Assembly: GCA_023101885.1 (NCBI GenBank)
Contig: JALPQD010000005.1
Coordinates: 2,003,020-2,067,019 of the forward strand
Source of the DNA: Typhlomys cinereus
Taxonomy: Eukaryota; Chordata; Mammalia; Rodentia; Platacanthomyidae
Direction: 5' to 3'
DNA: 64,000 nucleotides
In this document: positions 1-11,898 of the stretch, in pieces
Numbering within the stretch: position 1 is the first letter of the stretch
Layout of the letters: each line of letters starts with the position of its first letter
Program-made: the position numbers and the translations under genes
The notes under the pieces: generated by a model
Databases searched by the model: none
Seen by the model: only the letters and a program-made list of their open reading frames with translations
Told to the model about the DNA's origin: nothing

Positions 1-285
1 AAATGCAACGCTGATTAGAGAGAGGTACTGAGCAAACAGGTTCCTAACTTGTGGAAGGCGAACCCAAAGTGCTTCAGGAATGTTAGTCCTGCTTTGTTGC
101 ATGCGTTGGTTTCTCTCCGCCTCTGTTTCCTCGTGAATAATGTGAAACCTTTTTCGTTAGTTGAGCAGTTCTCACGAACTGTGCTTCTTCGAGCCCTCAA
201 GATGGTGCATGCACAGGAGTGCCCATAATGGCATTTATTTGTGAAGAATGACCATCTTTCCTGTAGGGTGGTGTCCTCGTCAATA

Positions 286-343
286 GCAAACGTGGATTTC
301 AAATAACAGATACTGCAAACGTGGATTTCAAATAACAGATACT
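286..343. repeat. Exact 29-bp tandem duplication (2 copies)
   Basis: Two adjacent identical 29-bp units occupy 286-314 and 315-343. Each begins gcaaacgtggatttc and ends aacagatact. There is no mismatch between them, so the duplication is recent or represents an assembly or replication-slippage event. Confidence 0.9.
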
Positions 344-380
344 TACCTAAAGCCTTGCACGAATTGCTCCACTAGCTAAT

Positions 381-520
381 AGCGCCTAACACTTCAGAGT
401 TTCCTGTGTACCAGGCATTATTCTAACTTGTTCAGTTTCATTAGAACCTAAAGTGGCAAAGGGAAGTTAGATAATTTTCTCAAGGTCACATAACCCTGGA
501 TCATTTCACAATTCAAACTG
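381..520 (-). mobile_element. MIR SINE fragment
   Basis: The stretch contains gtgtaccaggcattattctaac followed, about 60 bases on, by ctcaaggtcacataaccc. This is the order of motifs in the 3' and core part of mammalian-wide MIR elements read in reverse. It is old and strongly diverged, and its ends are approximate. Confidence 0.6.
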
Positions 521-669
521 TGTACAAAAAATAAAATAGAAATGTAAGTATTTTTTCAATCAATTAGTTGGGAGACATTTCGATACTTCAGTTACAGAAT
601 CATCAAAACTGGATATTGTTTGCTGCTGGACACATAATAATAAAAAAAATGTGCCATGGAAATGGCACC

Positions 670-840
670 TCTAAAGGCCTGGTGACATAACCCTGTAATC
701 CAAGCTGCTCAGGAGACTGAGACAGGAAAATCTCGAATTCAAGACCTACCTGAGCAACTTGGTGAAACCCTACTTAAAATCCTACAGAAAGATCTGGGGA
801 TACAGTTCAGTGGTTTAAGCTGTAATGTTACAGTAATAAT
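670..840 (+). mobile_element. B1-type (7SL-derived) SINE with a trailing ID-like segment
   Basis: The motif order is ccctgtaatccaagctgctcagg, then gagactgagacaggaaaatc, then gagcaacttggtgaaaccct. This is the 7SL-derived B1 arrangement. About 20 bases later ctggggatacagttcagtgg looks like the start of an ID (tRNA-like) unit. Diverged copy with approximate boundaries. Confidence 0.65.
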
Positions 841-2146
841 GGCAGAATTAATCACATCACAGTAACTATAATATCAGAAGTAGTAATAGTTGATGGACTG
901 CTTTATAGCCACAAAAATCTCAAAAACAACTTATGAAAGGGAAAAAAAGTATGATAAGCTTAAGATTGCAAAAGGGGAAAAGAATGCAGAAACTAGAAGA
1001 TTCCAAGGACTCATTATCTAGCTCAATGCCAAAATATTCAAAGGCATTGAAAAGATACAAGTTGAAAATGAAAATCACAATGTAGGAAATGACCGTAGAG
1101 AAACTTTCCTTATGACAATACTAGTTCTAAACACAGCTTTCTAAACACACCAAATCATTGTAGTGGAATTATAAATAATTTAGTGTTCGTGTTCATTAGG
1201 GTGAAGGTGGAATATTTAGAGCAGAGAAGTAAGAAGAAACCATGTTTTATCTTTATTTATATCCCACACTAGCCCAACACAAAGCCTCATACATAGCAGA
1301 TATATAATAAATCCATTAGATTTAAATAGCATCCTTTGATTGCTTAGTCTATTCTATATGGCTCTATAAATAAATCATACATATATAAGATTATATCATC
1401 ACTATAAAACCATCAAATTATGACTCCATTGATAGATTGGTCCAATGATAAGATTAGAGTCCTGCAGATCCAGTCAAAAGTCTATTTTCTGGCAACCAAG
1501 GCTTTAACTCATAAGACTTAGTGATATTTCATATTTCTATATAAATAGGTATATAGACTATATTCTATGTACATTTGCAGACAGTCTATAAATAATTGAA
1601 CAAATAATGAATTTCACTGTTCAACAAAGGAACCAGATGAAAACTCAACTCTGCACTTAATATGGAACAGAAACTTATAAAGTATGATGTGGAATAGATT
1701 AGTACACAAATATTTATCAAAGATTATATCTAGCATTTAAGAATATGATCACTACTCTATTAGCATAATAAAGACAGATAAATTAACGAGAATATAGGAG
1801 CTTATTCATAGAACACATAGAAGAAAATTTTGAGCTATGGAATCTTACACAAAAAATTAAGGAAAGACTACAGAAGTGCATGTGAGAGTCTCATGACTGT
1901 GACAAAATGTCTAATGATTTAAAGAGGGAAAGATTGATTTAGCTGACAGTTTCAGTCCAGGACTTACTGTCTGTGTTGCTGGCTTGGAGGGAGGGAGAAG
2001 TGTCATGGTAGAAGGCATAACATAGCCAGAAACTAGGAGTGAGGGACTGGATATGCCTTTCCAAAGCATGACTTGCTCCAATTAGATGCCACCTCTTAGT
2101 TTCTACCACCTCCTAAGAATGACGTTCCATTGATGGCTTTTGTCTC
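841..2146. other. AT-rich unique DNA, no recognisable feature
   Basis: About 1.3 kb of AT-rich sequence with frequent stops in all frames. I see no repeat family, splice-flanked exon or RNA gene that I can support here. Confidence 0.6.
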
Positions 2147-2608
2147 TGCATTAGGGTTCTCTAGAGGAACCAAAACAATGGAGTGAATATTACAATGAAT
2201 ATTATTAGGTCAGTTTCCAAGATAAAATGCAGGTAATCCAACGTTTGCTGCTGGAAACTGCTAGGTTCACAGGGCCGACTGCCTCAGCAGTCCAAGCCTG
2301 CAGGTGAAGGCCTAGACGATTCCTGGTGAGCCACTAGTCTTCAGTCTACCTCGGAAGGCCAAGACGCCTGGATTCCAGAAGCAGTGGCTGCCCAGAGGGA
2401 AGATGAATGCCCCAGCAATGATGAGAGAATGAGAGGGCAAAAGCAGGCTTTTCCTTCTCGGATCCCTTTGCATCTTGACTGTCACCAGAAGGCACTGCCC
2501 ACAGGCAGAGTGGCTCTTCCTATTTCAAATAACTTGATCCAGACAATCCCTTATTTGTGTGGCCAGCAGCTGGTGTATTCATTGACAACGGTCTCCATGA
2601 CCCAATCA
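2147..2608 (-). mobile_element. MaLR-type LTR (old, minus strand)
   Basis: It starts tgcattagggttctctagagg, very close to the reverse-strand start of the better preserved LTR at 21482. It ends in the equivalent region, ttgacaacggtctccatgacccaatca. The length of about 460 bp fits a MaLR LTR. No convincing 5-bp target duplication survives. The 87-codon frame at 2384-2647 lies mostly inside it and is not a gene. Confidence 0.6.
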
Positions 2609-3463
2609 TGTCCCAAAAAAACACATCGATGCCAACCATGCTTTTAATGCTCAAACCTCCAGAGGACATTTCAGATTCAAACTGTAATAAAGTTTAAGAA
2701 AATAAACAAAAGGACAAGGGCATATCAGACAAGATAGTGAAAACTTAGGAACCAAGAAAGTATTTATAACAGCTATAATGAATAACCCTGAATGTTATCG
2801 GTGACTTTAAGTTTCCTCCATTATTCATGTCATACTCTACTGCAGTCAGCTGGAAGTAAAGGGGAGGCTTTGCTCTTGCTGTTCAAGGAACTGAAGTCTT
2901 TTTCATGCATTGGCAACTCACTTCTCATTTTTCATTACTCAATATTCCAGTTATGTGGCCCCACTTCCTGCAAGGATAGGTTAAGAAATGGAGTTTACCA
3001 TATGCCCTGGAATGAACACAAAAGAGCCCCAGTAGAAATGTTGCAAAGAGGTCATGAAAAACAGGAGTATCCACTAGGTATTAGAAGATCATTGGTACTA
3101 AGGGCCAGGCCATCGGAACAGCCCATTCAAGTTGACTATTCTCAGTAATAAATAAAAAGGAAAGAGGTGGAAATGATCGCTGGACTGGTCAATTTGGAAG
3201 GTTAAGCTATGGGTAAATAACACCTCCCATGCATTTTTAGCAAGTAACCAGTCAGCTTTCTCTTTGCCAAGATCTCCCGGCCCCCACAAGACTTTCATCA
3301 GACTTCCTTAAAAAAAAGTTGGAAGACACAATTGCACAAATGTGTTCCTTTAACTACATGGCAATAGAAGTTAGAGGTTAAAAAAAAATCTTTGGTTTAC
3401 TTGTATATGAAGTTAAATCTCTTCAAAATGAACATGAACTTTCTATGAAAAAAAATTCTTGAC
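2609..3463. other. Unique sequence, no supported gene
   Basis: Contains a 118-codon open frame (2792-3148, plus strand) with no recognisable domain, no codon-composition signal and no splice context that I trust. I regard it as chance. No repeat family recognised. Confidence 0.5.
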
Positions 3464-3701
3464 ATAAAGGCTGATCTCGAATCCACTGTACAGCCACGGA
3501 TGACCTTGAACTTCTGATCCTCCTGCCTGGATCTCCTGAGCACTGGGCATACAGGCCTGTGCCAACCACACCTGGTTTGTTCAGGGCTGTGGATTGAACT
3601 CCCAGGGCTGTGGATTGAACTCCCAGGGCTGTGGATTGAACTCCCAGGGTTTTAATGCATGCTGAGCAGGCACTCTAGAACTGAGCTACATCCTTGGCCC
3701 T
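3464..3701 (-). mobile_element. B4-type SINE (ID + B1), minus strand
   Basis: Read on the minus strand, an ID-like head (tgtagctcagttctagagtgc) is followed by a B1-like body (cccagtgctcaggagatcc ... gttcaaggtcatccg). That ID-then-B1 order defines B4-type SINEs. The ID part carries a local triplication described in the next entry. Confidence 0.8.
3583..3645. repeat. Three exact tandem copies of a 21-bp unit
   Basis: The unit agggctgtggattgaactccc is repeated without change at 3583-3603, 3604-3624 and 3625-3645. It covers the B-box region of the ID part of the surrounding SINE (minus strand), so the RNA polymerase III B-box-like sequence is present three times. Confidence 0.9.
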
Positions 3702-6009
3702 ATCTCAGATTTTATTTATGTAAGTTATAATTATGTTGAAATAAAGAAAAGATGTTTGCAACCTTTACAAAATACATTTAGGAAATATGTAGCCAGAAAT
3801 AAAAGTGCAGATCTAAAAAGATAACATGCTAATGTGATGTTATTTTTTAAATTTATTTCTCTTTTTACTTCAGAACATAAACATTCTCTTCCAAGCTATC
3901 AGATTTCTTCCTGACTGCCTAATTATTTCACCTTTAATGAAGAGTGTTTATGATATGGTCTCCATGCAGCTGATTAATTTAACCCCATTGCACCCAGACT
4001 GGGGAAATGCACTGAAAATTTAGGACTGTCCTTTCTTCTAATATTCAGTACCTACAATGCCACACACGCTTCAGCTCTTAAATACCTTCAGGTGCCATAG
4101 ATCAAGAGCTGGGTGCTCAGAATTCCGAGATAAAGGTAATGAAGAGATCCGTTCACATCCCACCTGGTGCTACAATTTAGATTTAGAATGTTGACAGCTT
4201 ATCTCCCAACTTGATGCTCCTAAAAAGTAGAAACTTTGAGATTGGGGCTTAGTCAGAGTTCTTTCCAGTCATTAGCAATGTGACCTTGAAAGGAACAGTA
4301 GAATCCTTGACCTTCCTCTTCCTCTCTCTTATGGTTTCCCAGCCAAGAGGTGACCCTTCACTGCACAACAACCAAAAGCAATAGCACCAATCCATGAGGA
4401 AACCAATCCTAAATTTTACTTTCTCGTGTATTCTATTACAGTATCAAAATCAGCAATGACAAGTACACATGCGGGTAATGTCCTGAAGTCATATTCCTTC
4501 AAGGTTGAGGTTTAGCTCGAGGGCTGAGAATCAGTTCAGTCACACTTGATCAAGCTCATGAAGCTGAAAAATACGAGGGAGAGGCATATAAAATACACAT
4601 GTATGTGCAAAGACACGTGAATTTACAGCAAAAGTTTTGGGTTCCAGACATAATAGAATTCTCAGTCAGACTGGTCCCAACATTCCCTCCCTATAAAGAA
4701 GGGATCCAGCAACACCAGGTCACTTTCTTGATGAGTGTGGAACTCCATGAATTTGATCTTAGCAGACGTTCATGAAACTTCACCAGCAAAACCTACTCTT
4801 CCATGAACTTAAGCCATTAATCTGCTCCCACCAAGAAAACAACTCTAATTTCCCTTAATTATATGTAACAAAATACAAAAATGCTTTGCAATCCATATGT
4901 GTATCATCTATAGTTCATCAATTCGAGGACACTTGAAAAATGTTGTTTTAAAAATGATAGTTTTAATTCCTTTTCTAAGGGATTGAAAATAAAGCATACT
5001 TTTCAATCAGCAATACATTAAATCAACCAAATACAATAACTGCTTGGCATCTTCAAAAAAATCCCCTAACTATGCTTTGGTCAACCCAACTTTTGTAAAT
5101 TCTATAGTTGCCCCACAAAGCAGTAATTAGAATATCAAGTTCAAAAGTCATATCCAGCTTCCAAACTGGAGTCTCTGGCCCTAAAGTTCATTTTTCTTAA
5201 TGCATTTCTGTCTTCAAGACTCCATAAAAACACCTGGAAGTGGTCAGACCCTGACAACTAGGGGTGAAATAGCTTTTTTCTAACACCAAGGAAAAACAAA
5301 ACATTTGAAATGGGATATGGTTCAGATCACTTTTTAAAAAATTTTTTAAAGAAATATTTCCTTATTTATTTGAGAAGGAAGGATGGCGATCTTCGAAGTT
5401 TTCTTTCCCTTGAATTTCGTTCACTGCTTTTTTCCATCAGGGTCCTTAAAAACCCTTGCATTCCCTTGAGGGATTTGCATGTGAATGTAGAACAGGTCCC
5501 ATTAGTTAACTCATTTCTCTCCTGATTTGGCAGGCAATGGCTAAGTCTTCTGCTGGCATTGACCACCTCCTGCGTGACACCACCATTTTTGCCAGACAGC
5601 ATCTTCAGGAATTAGAAGACATGTGGTACTAAGTCAGGACCGGGGTCTCTGGCCTAAGCTCTTATTTTTCTAGACTATTCTGCAAATATTTACTTACTGA
5701 GTGTCAGGGCCTATAGTAAAGAAAATCATATGTGGTCTTTTATGAACAGTTGTGGAGTTTGTGTGCTTATGGAAATGTTCAGCCAAACAGGTGTGTGGAC
5801 GCTAAACCATTGCTCCTCGCTCACCAAGCCATGCCCTGTACTGCAGACCTTCATCCACCTAGAGTAAAATGGACCTTCTCTTGTGAAGCAACCCTTATAC
5901 CTCCCCGAGGCTGCATTAGTCCGGTTAAATTCTGAACAGTCAGTCACCTTTCTTATCCTCTAGGGTTTTTCTTTACTTCTCTGTTTCACACAGGGAGACT
6001 TGATGGCTA
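3702..6009. other. Mostly unique DNA, no supported gene
   Basis: AT-rich sequence with no repeat that I can name. The part at 3835-4060 contains several TAATTA/ATTAAT homeodomain-type cores (cctaattatttcac, gctgattaatttaacc) and could be a conserved non-coding element. Short frames of 60-78 codons between 5310 and 5947 overlap on both strands and look like chance. Confidence 0.5.
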
Positions 6010-6170
6010 TCAGGCCCTACTCTCATGGAGCTCAGAGGCCCGTGGACAAGAATTTAAAAAGCGAGAGCACTGTTACACATAGAAGAATAAAGCAGAGTAA
6101 GTGCCCGCAGGTGGGGAAGAGGACTTAGCATAGTCAAAGTCCAGGGGACCAAGGAAGACCTGGAGGAGCC
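6010..6170 (+). mobile_element. Fragment of an ancient mammal-wide repeat
   Basis: The run ctatcaggccctactctcatggagctcag followed by tggacaagaatttaaaaagc resembles a widespread ancient mammalian repeat (consensus memory: ctgccctcatggagctta, then gacaataaac). I cannot assign its family name. The longest copy in the window is at 13470-15090. Confidence 0.4.
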
Positions 6171-6484
6171 TCGCTCTGCTCAGAACCATCTTCCCACTCT
6201 TTCCCCTGGGCTAAGTCCTACTTATTTTCAGGATTCAGCTAAATGTCCCTCCCTCGGCAAGGTTTCCCTTACCCAGCTCACACTCACATGACACGCTGTG
6301 CTTCCTCTTTGTATGTTCACTTCATAGGACATTAAACCCCCTAGTCCCAAACAAATGCACTCCAAAAACTCGGTTTTCAGAGAGTGCAAAGTCATATTAC
6401 TATACAACAAAGTGACTAGAGTGAGTTTGCACAGTAAGCTAGCAAGAGTTGAGTGTCTGTGATCAAAATCCAGAGCTTGGGGTA

Positions 6485-6785
6485 AGCTCCTTCGCAGCTG
6501 TCAATCTGACACTTCAGAGGCGGCCTGTGAGGGGGCCCACCTAGGAAGAATTTATTTGGTTAAGACAGACCTCTGGCAAGCCTGTAGCTGGCTGCAACCA
6601 TTTCCTAGGCAGGCAGATAAGATGGAGGGAGAACGAGTGCTCAGACTGGCAAGCTGGAAGGCAGCGCTGGCTGTAGCTCTGCTCTCGCTGAGGACATGGT
6701 GTGACCCGTTCCCTCTGGTTCTGCTAGAAACTCTCTTCTCATCAGGGTCAGCTGTGACCTGTAATAATGAGCAGGAATAAAAATC
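6485..6785 (+). mobile_element. Degraded MaLR-like LTR
   Basis: The pieces gctgtcaatctgacacttcag, cctgtgaggg, ggttaagacagacc and gacatggtgtgaccc lie in the order seen in rodent MaLR LTRs (sense strand). A candidate polyadenylation signal, aataaa, lies near 6776-6781. No clear target duplication. Confidence 0.45.
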
Positions 6786-6793
6786 CCCTCGTT

Positions 6794-6922
6794 CTCCTCA
6801 ATTATTTGTTTTGTTTTGTTTTGTTTTAATGTGGGACCTGGGATCCGAACTCAGAACCTTCTGCTTGTGAGACAGAGTCACAACCCCTGAGCCATCTCTC
6901 CAGGCCCCTCCTCAATTATTTG
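6794..6922 (-). mobile_element. B2-superfamily SINE (truncated, minus strand) with 15-bp target duplication
   Basis: The SINE body is 6809-6907. On the minus strand it begins ggcctggagagatggctcagg and holds the B-box region gagttcggatccc. It lacks the 3' body and ends in a (TTTTG)n/(CAAAA)n tail. It is flanked by exact copies of ctcctcaattatttg at 6794-6808 and 6908-6922, the hallmark of L1-mediated insertion. Confidence 0.88.
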
Positions 6923-6974
6923 GATCAAATGTTTATTGAAGCAATAGAGTATGAAACTAAAATAATGCTACTTG

Positions 6975-6975
<1 letters not shown>

Positions 6976-7027
<52 letters not shown>
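6976..7027. repeat. (TA)n microsatellite
   Basis: About 52 bases of uninterrupted alternating T and A. Confidence 0.97.
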
Positions 7028-7029
<2 letters not shown>

Positions 7030-7503
7030 CCATGTCCTTTGATTACCTGGAAATCCCAGGTTTATGACATGGGCTGAAGTAATCTCCAGGTTTCTTGATG
7101 CATATTTTATCTTCCTGATTCAGGAAGGCCACACTGGGAGGTGACTGGGAATACAGTCTCAATTTCCCCCAGTCTACCTCACTTTCCTCCCAGAGATAAG
7201 AGCTTTCGCCCACCACATTAGCGCACAGAACAGGATTATTAGCCAGAGGTAGTGTGGTTGGTGTTGCATTAATTATCACAGAATTCAGTTGTGCTATATG
7301 CTATTTTGTACATGACTGTGCGTGTGAGCTTTATTATAATTACTTGCTTAATGTTCACCTCTCTTCTAAATTATATACTCCAAGAGGACTAAGGCTATGT
7401 CAGAGTCTTCAGTCTGGTTTGCTCATATATAATGCAATTTATAATACAATTTTTTATAATACAATTTATAATCCCTATTAGTAACTTAAGAATATTTGTT
7501 GGG

Positions 7504-7747
7504 GACTGGAGAGATGACCTAGGGGTTAAAACCTTTCCTCACAAGCAGAAAGACCTGAGTTTGGATCCCCAGATCCCACATAAAAATGCTGGACAGAAAT
7601 GGTTGTGGCCTACACTTCTGGCCTGGAAGGCAGAGCCTGGGAAACTCCACAGCAAAGCAATGAGGAGGTAAGGAAATACTGGGTGATTCCTGAAGTTATA
7701 CTTGAACATCCATAAGCACACATACCCAGTGCCCTCTTCTACACACA

Positions 7748-7788
<41 letters not shown>
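7504..7788 (+). mobile_element. B2-superfamily (DIP-like) SINE, full length
   Basis: Starts ggactggagagatgacctaggggttaaaac (A-box region) and continues with the B-box region gagtttggatccc. The body reads cataaaaatgctggacag and ggcctggaaggcagagcctgg, and it ends in a (CA)n tail at about 7745-7788. Its 285 bp match the long type seen at 11624 and 31309. The tail explains several cysteine/valine-rich or histidine/threonine-rich frames here. Confidence 0.85.
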
Positions 7789-7789
<1 letters not shown>

Positions 7790-8120
7790 TTGTTGAGCTG
7801 AACTGATATTAGAGCTAAGCTAACATCTAAGAGACTTAAAAGTCAGAAAGTAGATGTATGTGTGTGTGGGGGGTGAGGAATGGTATTCCTTGCATGGAAG
7901 GAAGCAAGGATTACCAGGGGGAGGGGTGGGATGCATGCAGGGAGCAGTAATTCCCATAGGGCACGGTGTGAAAGGAGGTGCGTGAAGAATGGTAAAACAT
8001 GAAACAGGAAGACAAATAAAGGACATGACTTTGTCCTCAAGACAATGGGAGAGCCACTGATGGATTTTAAAAAGAAATTATTTGATCACATCTTTATTTT
8101 AGAAAGATCTACAGTTTATG

Positions 8121-8715
8121 TAAGAAGCTTATCTAGACATGGGGAGGGGCATTTTCTGATGTGCCGTCCCATGCCTGTCCTTAACCACACACATATTTCC
8201 TCACTCAACAGCTGTCTGCTGAGTCCCTGGGTCTGGGTGGGATAGCCGTCATCCCCACTTTCAGACCTCTATGCCCAACTAGGCTATCCGTGCCCCAGGC
8301 TCTATACTGATCTCTCGAAGACTGATACCAACTCCAGATCACTTAACGATCGCTTATAATCAAGGGGGCACCATTACGCATCCCCGTTTTCAAACCTGAC
8401 CTGGGCCATCTCCTATCCAGCTTGGGTACTATGACTTTGGGAGAGGTTTCTGGCCAATACGGAAGTCTGAGATCTAAAACTAGAGATGTGAGGACAAAAT
8501 GTACCACGCACGGCTGTCTAGTGCACTGCTGCATGAGAGGCTGAGGCATATCTTTTCCTTTGAAAGGCAATAAACCCTCACGATGATTAAATGCTAAATT
8601 ACTGCCTTACCCACAGTTTCAATAACCAAATATTAGAAAAATTTTACCTATTTTATCACAGCAATTGGAAATAACATACTAAATTACCTCTTTATCCTCT
8701 CAAAAGAGGGATTTC
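8121..8715. other. Unique DNA, nothing recognised
   Basis: No gene or named repeat supported. Just upstream, about 8030-8120 (gggagagccactgatggattttaaaaag ... agaaagatct) resembles another piece of the ancient repeat best seen at 13470-15090. Confidence 0.45.
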
Positions 8716-8860
8716 TGGGCCGACAGTGTAGCTCAATGGTACTTAGTCACTCAAGTCTCTGGGTTCAATACCCAGCACCAGATACAGATATAGAGAGAGC
8801 ACAGAAGAGAGAGGAAGAGAGGAAGAAAAAGAAACAGAGATCAGATACATGTCAGACAAA
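8716..8860 (+). mobile_element. ID SINE with GA-rich tail
   Basis: The tRNA-like unit starts gccgacagtgtagctcaatgg (A-box) and reads through gggttcaatacccagcacc (B-box). It is followed by an impure GA-rich tail. This order is typical of rodent ID elements. Confidence 0.8.
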
Positions 8861-9774
8861 TATGTACATACATACATGCATACATTTATGCATATATGTG
8901 TAAAATGCCCATTTGGGAAACATAATACATTTACTTTGAAAAGCAATACAAAAGTAAAACTTTCCTTCTGGCTTTATAAACTTGTTTGGCACATAGTAAG
9001 AAATTCCCTGTGAGATGACAATTTTATATTAAAATCCAGTGCCCTGTGATTAGCTGATAGTTAATTCATCTACAAAGGTACGCTGGAAGTGAATGCTAAA
9101 CACCAACAAAGAAACAACGAGGACGCACATCTACAATGCTCTCCTCTTCTGTTGTCATCCAACAAATTAAATACATGTGCAAATGTGTAAAGAATGTTTC
9201 TTTTTGAGAAAAGAGGGATAAGGCAGATCCCTAAAGGCTGGGAACAGGCCTGGCAGTAGACTTTGGAAATGAGCAGCAACAGCCAATGTGACTAACAGGC
9301 AAACAATGTTGGGAAGAAGCGCTAGAACCAAGAAACAACATATTTTTTGCATTGCACACAAAGACGGAGTGGTCTCCTAAAACCTCCTGGCATAAGTTCT
9401 CCTGTGACAACAAGATTTCACTAAGAAGGAACAAAGAAAAGAGGACTTGGCCTGAAATGTCCCTGAGAAGAGAACGTAGTAGTCTCTGCGTCCCTGGGGT
9501 AGGGATTATTTTTTAATAGGGAAAGTGTCGTGAGCAGACAGCTCTTTAAAGCAGGAAAGTGCACAGACTCCGCTTAGCCCCGAGAAATTCCAGGATGCTC
9601 ATCACCCATGGCAAGAAAGTAAGGCGAGCATAAATCTAGCCAAATATCCATGTTTCACCACAAGCATGTTTGCCAGGAGAAATAGCTGAAATAGTGAGAG
9701 AAAATAAGAGAGAATCCATAAATCAGCTCTTAAAAATGAAGAAAGTTAGGGCTAAATTTTTTTGGATCCATCCT
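8861..9774. other. Unique DNA, nothing recognised
   Basis: No supported gene. The short minus-strand frames between 9070 and 9434 overlap one another in different phases and have no domain features. Confidence 0.5.
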
Positions 9775-9998
9775 TTTTTTTTTTTTTGAGACTGGGTCTA
9801 GGCTTGAAGATATATTTCCTTATTAGAATTCTTGCCTAACATGCATGGGAGGGAGGGAAGGGAGGGAGGGAAGGAAAGAAGGAAGGAGGGAGGGAGGGAG
9901 GGAGGGAGGATGACAGGGTCTTACTCAGTCCTCAAACTCCTGAACTCAAGATTCTTCCAGTACAGCCTGCAGCTCCGCCACTGTCCCCAGCTGGTACC
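9775..9998 (-). mobile_element. B1-related SINE carrying a (GGGA)n expansion, minus strand
   Basis: A T-run followed by gagactgggtctagg and, further on, cagggtcttactcagtcctcaaactcctgaactcaag matches B1 read in reverse. The middle is occupied by a GGGA/GGAA-rich tract at 9847-9908. Mosaic and diverged. Confidence 0.55.
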
Positions 9999-9999
9999 T

Positions 10000-10863
10000 T
10001 AACTTTTAGAGAGAAAACACTGATATTCTAAGTGTGCTCTGAATGCTCTTTTGTTTAGATAATCAGAGGATACTTACATAAATGACTAAATCCCTTAAGA
10101 CCCTTTGTTTCTGTGGATTATCTATGCTGGCTTGTGAAGAGCTGCCCCTCCCCCCACCCCAGGCACTTTTCCTTTCTCCGCCCTCTGACCCCCCCTCTGA
10201 TCCGCTGGTCTTCAAAGACTGGCCTGCAGGGATTTCAGGCAAACCTTGGTGGAAAACTTCTCTCTTTTAAGCTTTTGTCGTGTACTTGGTATCCGGAGTT
10301 GAGATTTTTATATTCCTACAGCAGCTCTAAATTGCTGTCACACTTAGCCATGTTTGGGAAGACACCTTTAACTAGGGCACAAATCCTCCATTGTGTGCCA
10401 CAAGGATCCTGGGCATAGAACGATAAACAAGAACCACAAGGTCCCTCTGCCTGGGTTACAACCCCACGCGGGGGAACCAGAGCTTCACCGCTGGAGGCTG
10501 ATAAGCCACTGGGAGCACTTGAAACAAAGGCGTCCTGAGTAGTTCTGAGTAAAGAAAAAGAAAGAAAGGGGAAAAATGGAATTGAGGTCACGCTTGCCAA
10601 GAAGGACCACTGAAAAAAGCTGAATGAGGTGCAGGGAAGGAAGGAAAATACCTATTGTTTTGCAGGTAGGAAAGACAGCTCCGGAAGGGCTCAGTCAGAC
10701 TAGAGCCAAGAATTCTCGGAATGAGAGCAGGCTGTTGCTTATGCGCTATAATTTGAGATGAACTGGGAAAGCTGCCAGTTTAAAAAAAAAGTCTCCTCCA
10801 CAGATGTCTGGAAAAATGTGAATGTTTACTTCTTGGGAAAGAGAATAAGGAGAGAGAATGAGG

Positions 10864-10865
<2 letters not shown>
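10000..10865. other. Unique DNA, nothing recognised
   Basis: Contains overlapping frames of 62-101 codons on both strands with no domain or conserved signature. No repeat family identified. Confidence 0.45.

Positions 10866-10911
<46 letters not shown>
10866..10911. repeat. (GA)n microsatellite
   Basis: Uninterrupted gagaga tract of about 45 bases. It explains the arginine/glutamate and serine/leucine repeat frames on both strands. Confidence 0.97.
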
Positions 10912-10914
<3 letters not shown>

Positions 10915-10919
10915 GACTT

Positions 10920-11035
10920 TGGAAAGAGGCCAGCTTGTTTGTGAATTGCTTCTGTGGAATTCACCATGTGACTTTGCTGTCTGGCGTTTCCATGTCTTCA
11001 TCTATAAAATGGGCATAATCATGCCCCTCGCAAGT
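10920..11035 (+). mobile_element. MIR SINE fragment
   Basis: The motif chain catgtgactttgctg, then gtttccatgtcttcatctataaaatgggc follows the MIR core order (loss of aagttact, then cctcatctgtaaaatgggg). Old copy with approximate ends. Confidence 0.6.
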
Positions 11036-11068
11036 GGATTTAAAAAAAAAAAAAGACATATCAAACAT

Positions 11069-11472
11069 CAGCACTATTAGAAAAAGAGAAAAAAGAAAGA
11101 AAGAGGGCAGGGAAGGGAGATAGCCTACAACCCAAGCTTCATCCACTAAGACTGAAGTTTATTTGGGAAGCTTCTCAAAAACTCCAGCAAGGGAGCAGGA
11201 ATTTCCCCTTGAGATGGAAATTACTACTGAGTCAGGGGTGCAAGCTTTTAGCAGTTGGAATCAGGGGGAAGGAATTTTGATTTGTTTGGTTGGTTCTGTT
11301 GGTCCCAGACTGGTTGGTCCCAGAATAACTAGGCGTCTGTCCAGTTGTCTGTTTTCCTTATCAGACCTCAACATTCTTGGTGGGGTCTCCACTTGAGATC
11401 TGTTTCCAATCTCAGACCTAGCAGGTGAGGTCTCTGGTTTTGAGGTCTGTCTGGTTCGGGAATCTATCAAGC
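11069..11472 (+). mobile_element. Unnamed ~400-bp interspersed repeat, copy 1
   Basis: Closely similar over its whole length to 63015-63420. Shared blocks include cccaagcttcatcc, ctccagcaagggagcag, ggggtgcaagcttttagcag, aactaggcgtctgtccagttg and cattcttggtggggtctcc. Both copies begin at attagaaaa and stop at tctatca. A short agcact occurs on both sides of copy 1 and may be a 6-bp target duplication. Its class (LTR or retroviral leader?) is unresolved. Confidence 0.65.
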
Positions 11473-11623
11473 ACTGTCATCAATAAGAGGTAATCATCGG
11501 ATGATATTCTTAACATGTCATGTTAATGTGTTGACTAACATTCATGGAACTCCCATGTTAAGAAGGATACTGGTCACGGTGTAACAGTGTCAAAGGAAGC
11601 AACTGACTAGCAAGAGAAGAACT

Positions 11624-11867
11624 GGGGCTGGGGAGATATCTTAGGGTTAAAGCCTTTGCCTCCCAAGCAAAAGGACCTGAGTTTGGATCCCCAGAACCCA
11701 CATAAAAATATCAAGGTGTATTTGGCAGCAGACTGTAATTCCAGCCCTGGAAGGTAGAGCCTGGAAAATCCCAGAGTAAAGTAATAAGGAGATAGAACAA
11801 TTCAGGATGATTTCCAAAGTTACCCTTGGGCCTCCACAGGCACACACACTCAAGTGTCATTTTGTGT

Positions 11868-11898
<31 letters not shown>

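Noticed and set aside
2792..3148. 118-codon plus-strand frame in unique DNA
   Set aside because: No recognisable domain, no splice or promoter context. Its length is within chance expectation for 64 kb on six frames.
5500..5560. Possible splice acceptor (ctctcctgatttggcag) before an open stretch
   Set aside because: No matching donor, no conserved coding downstream. Single-site match only.
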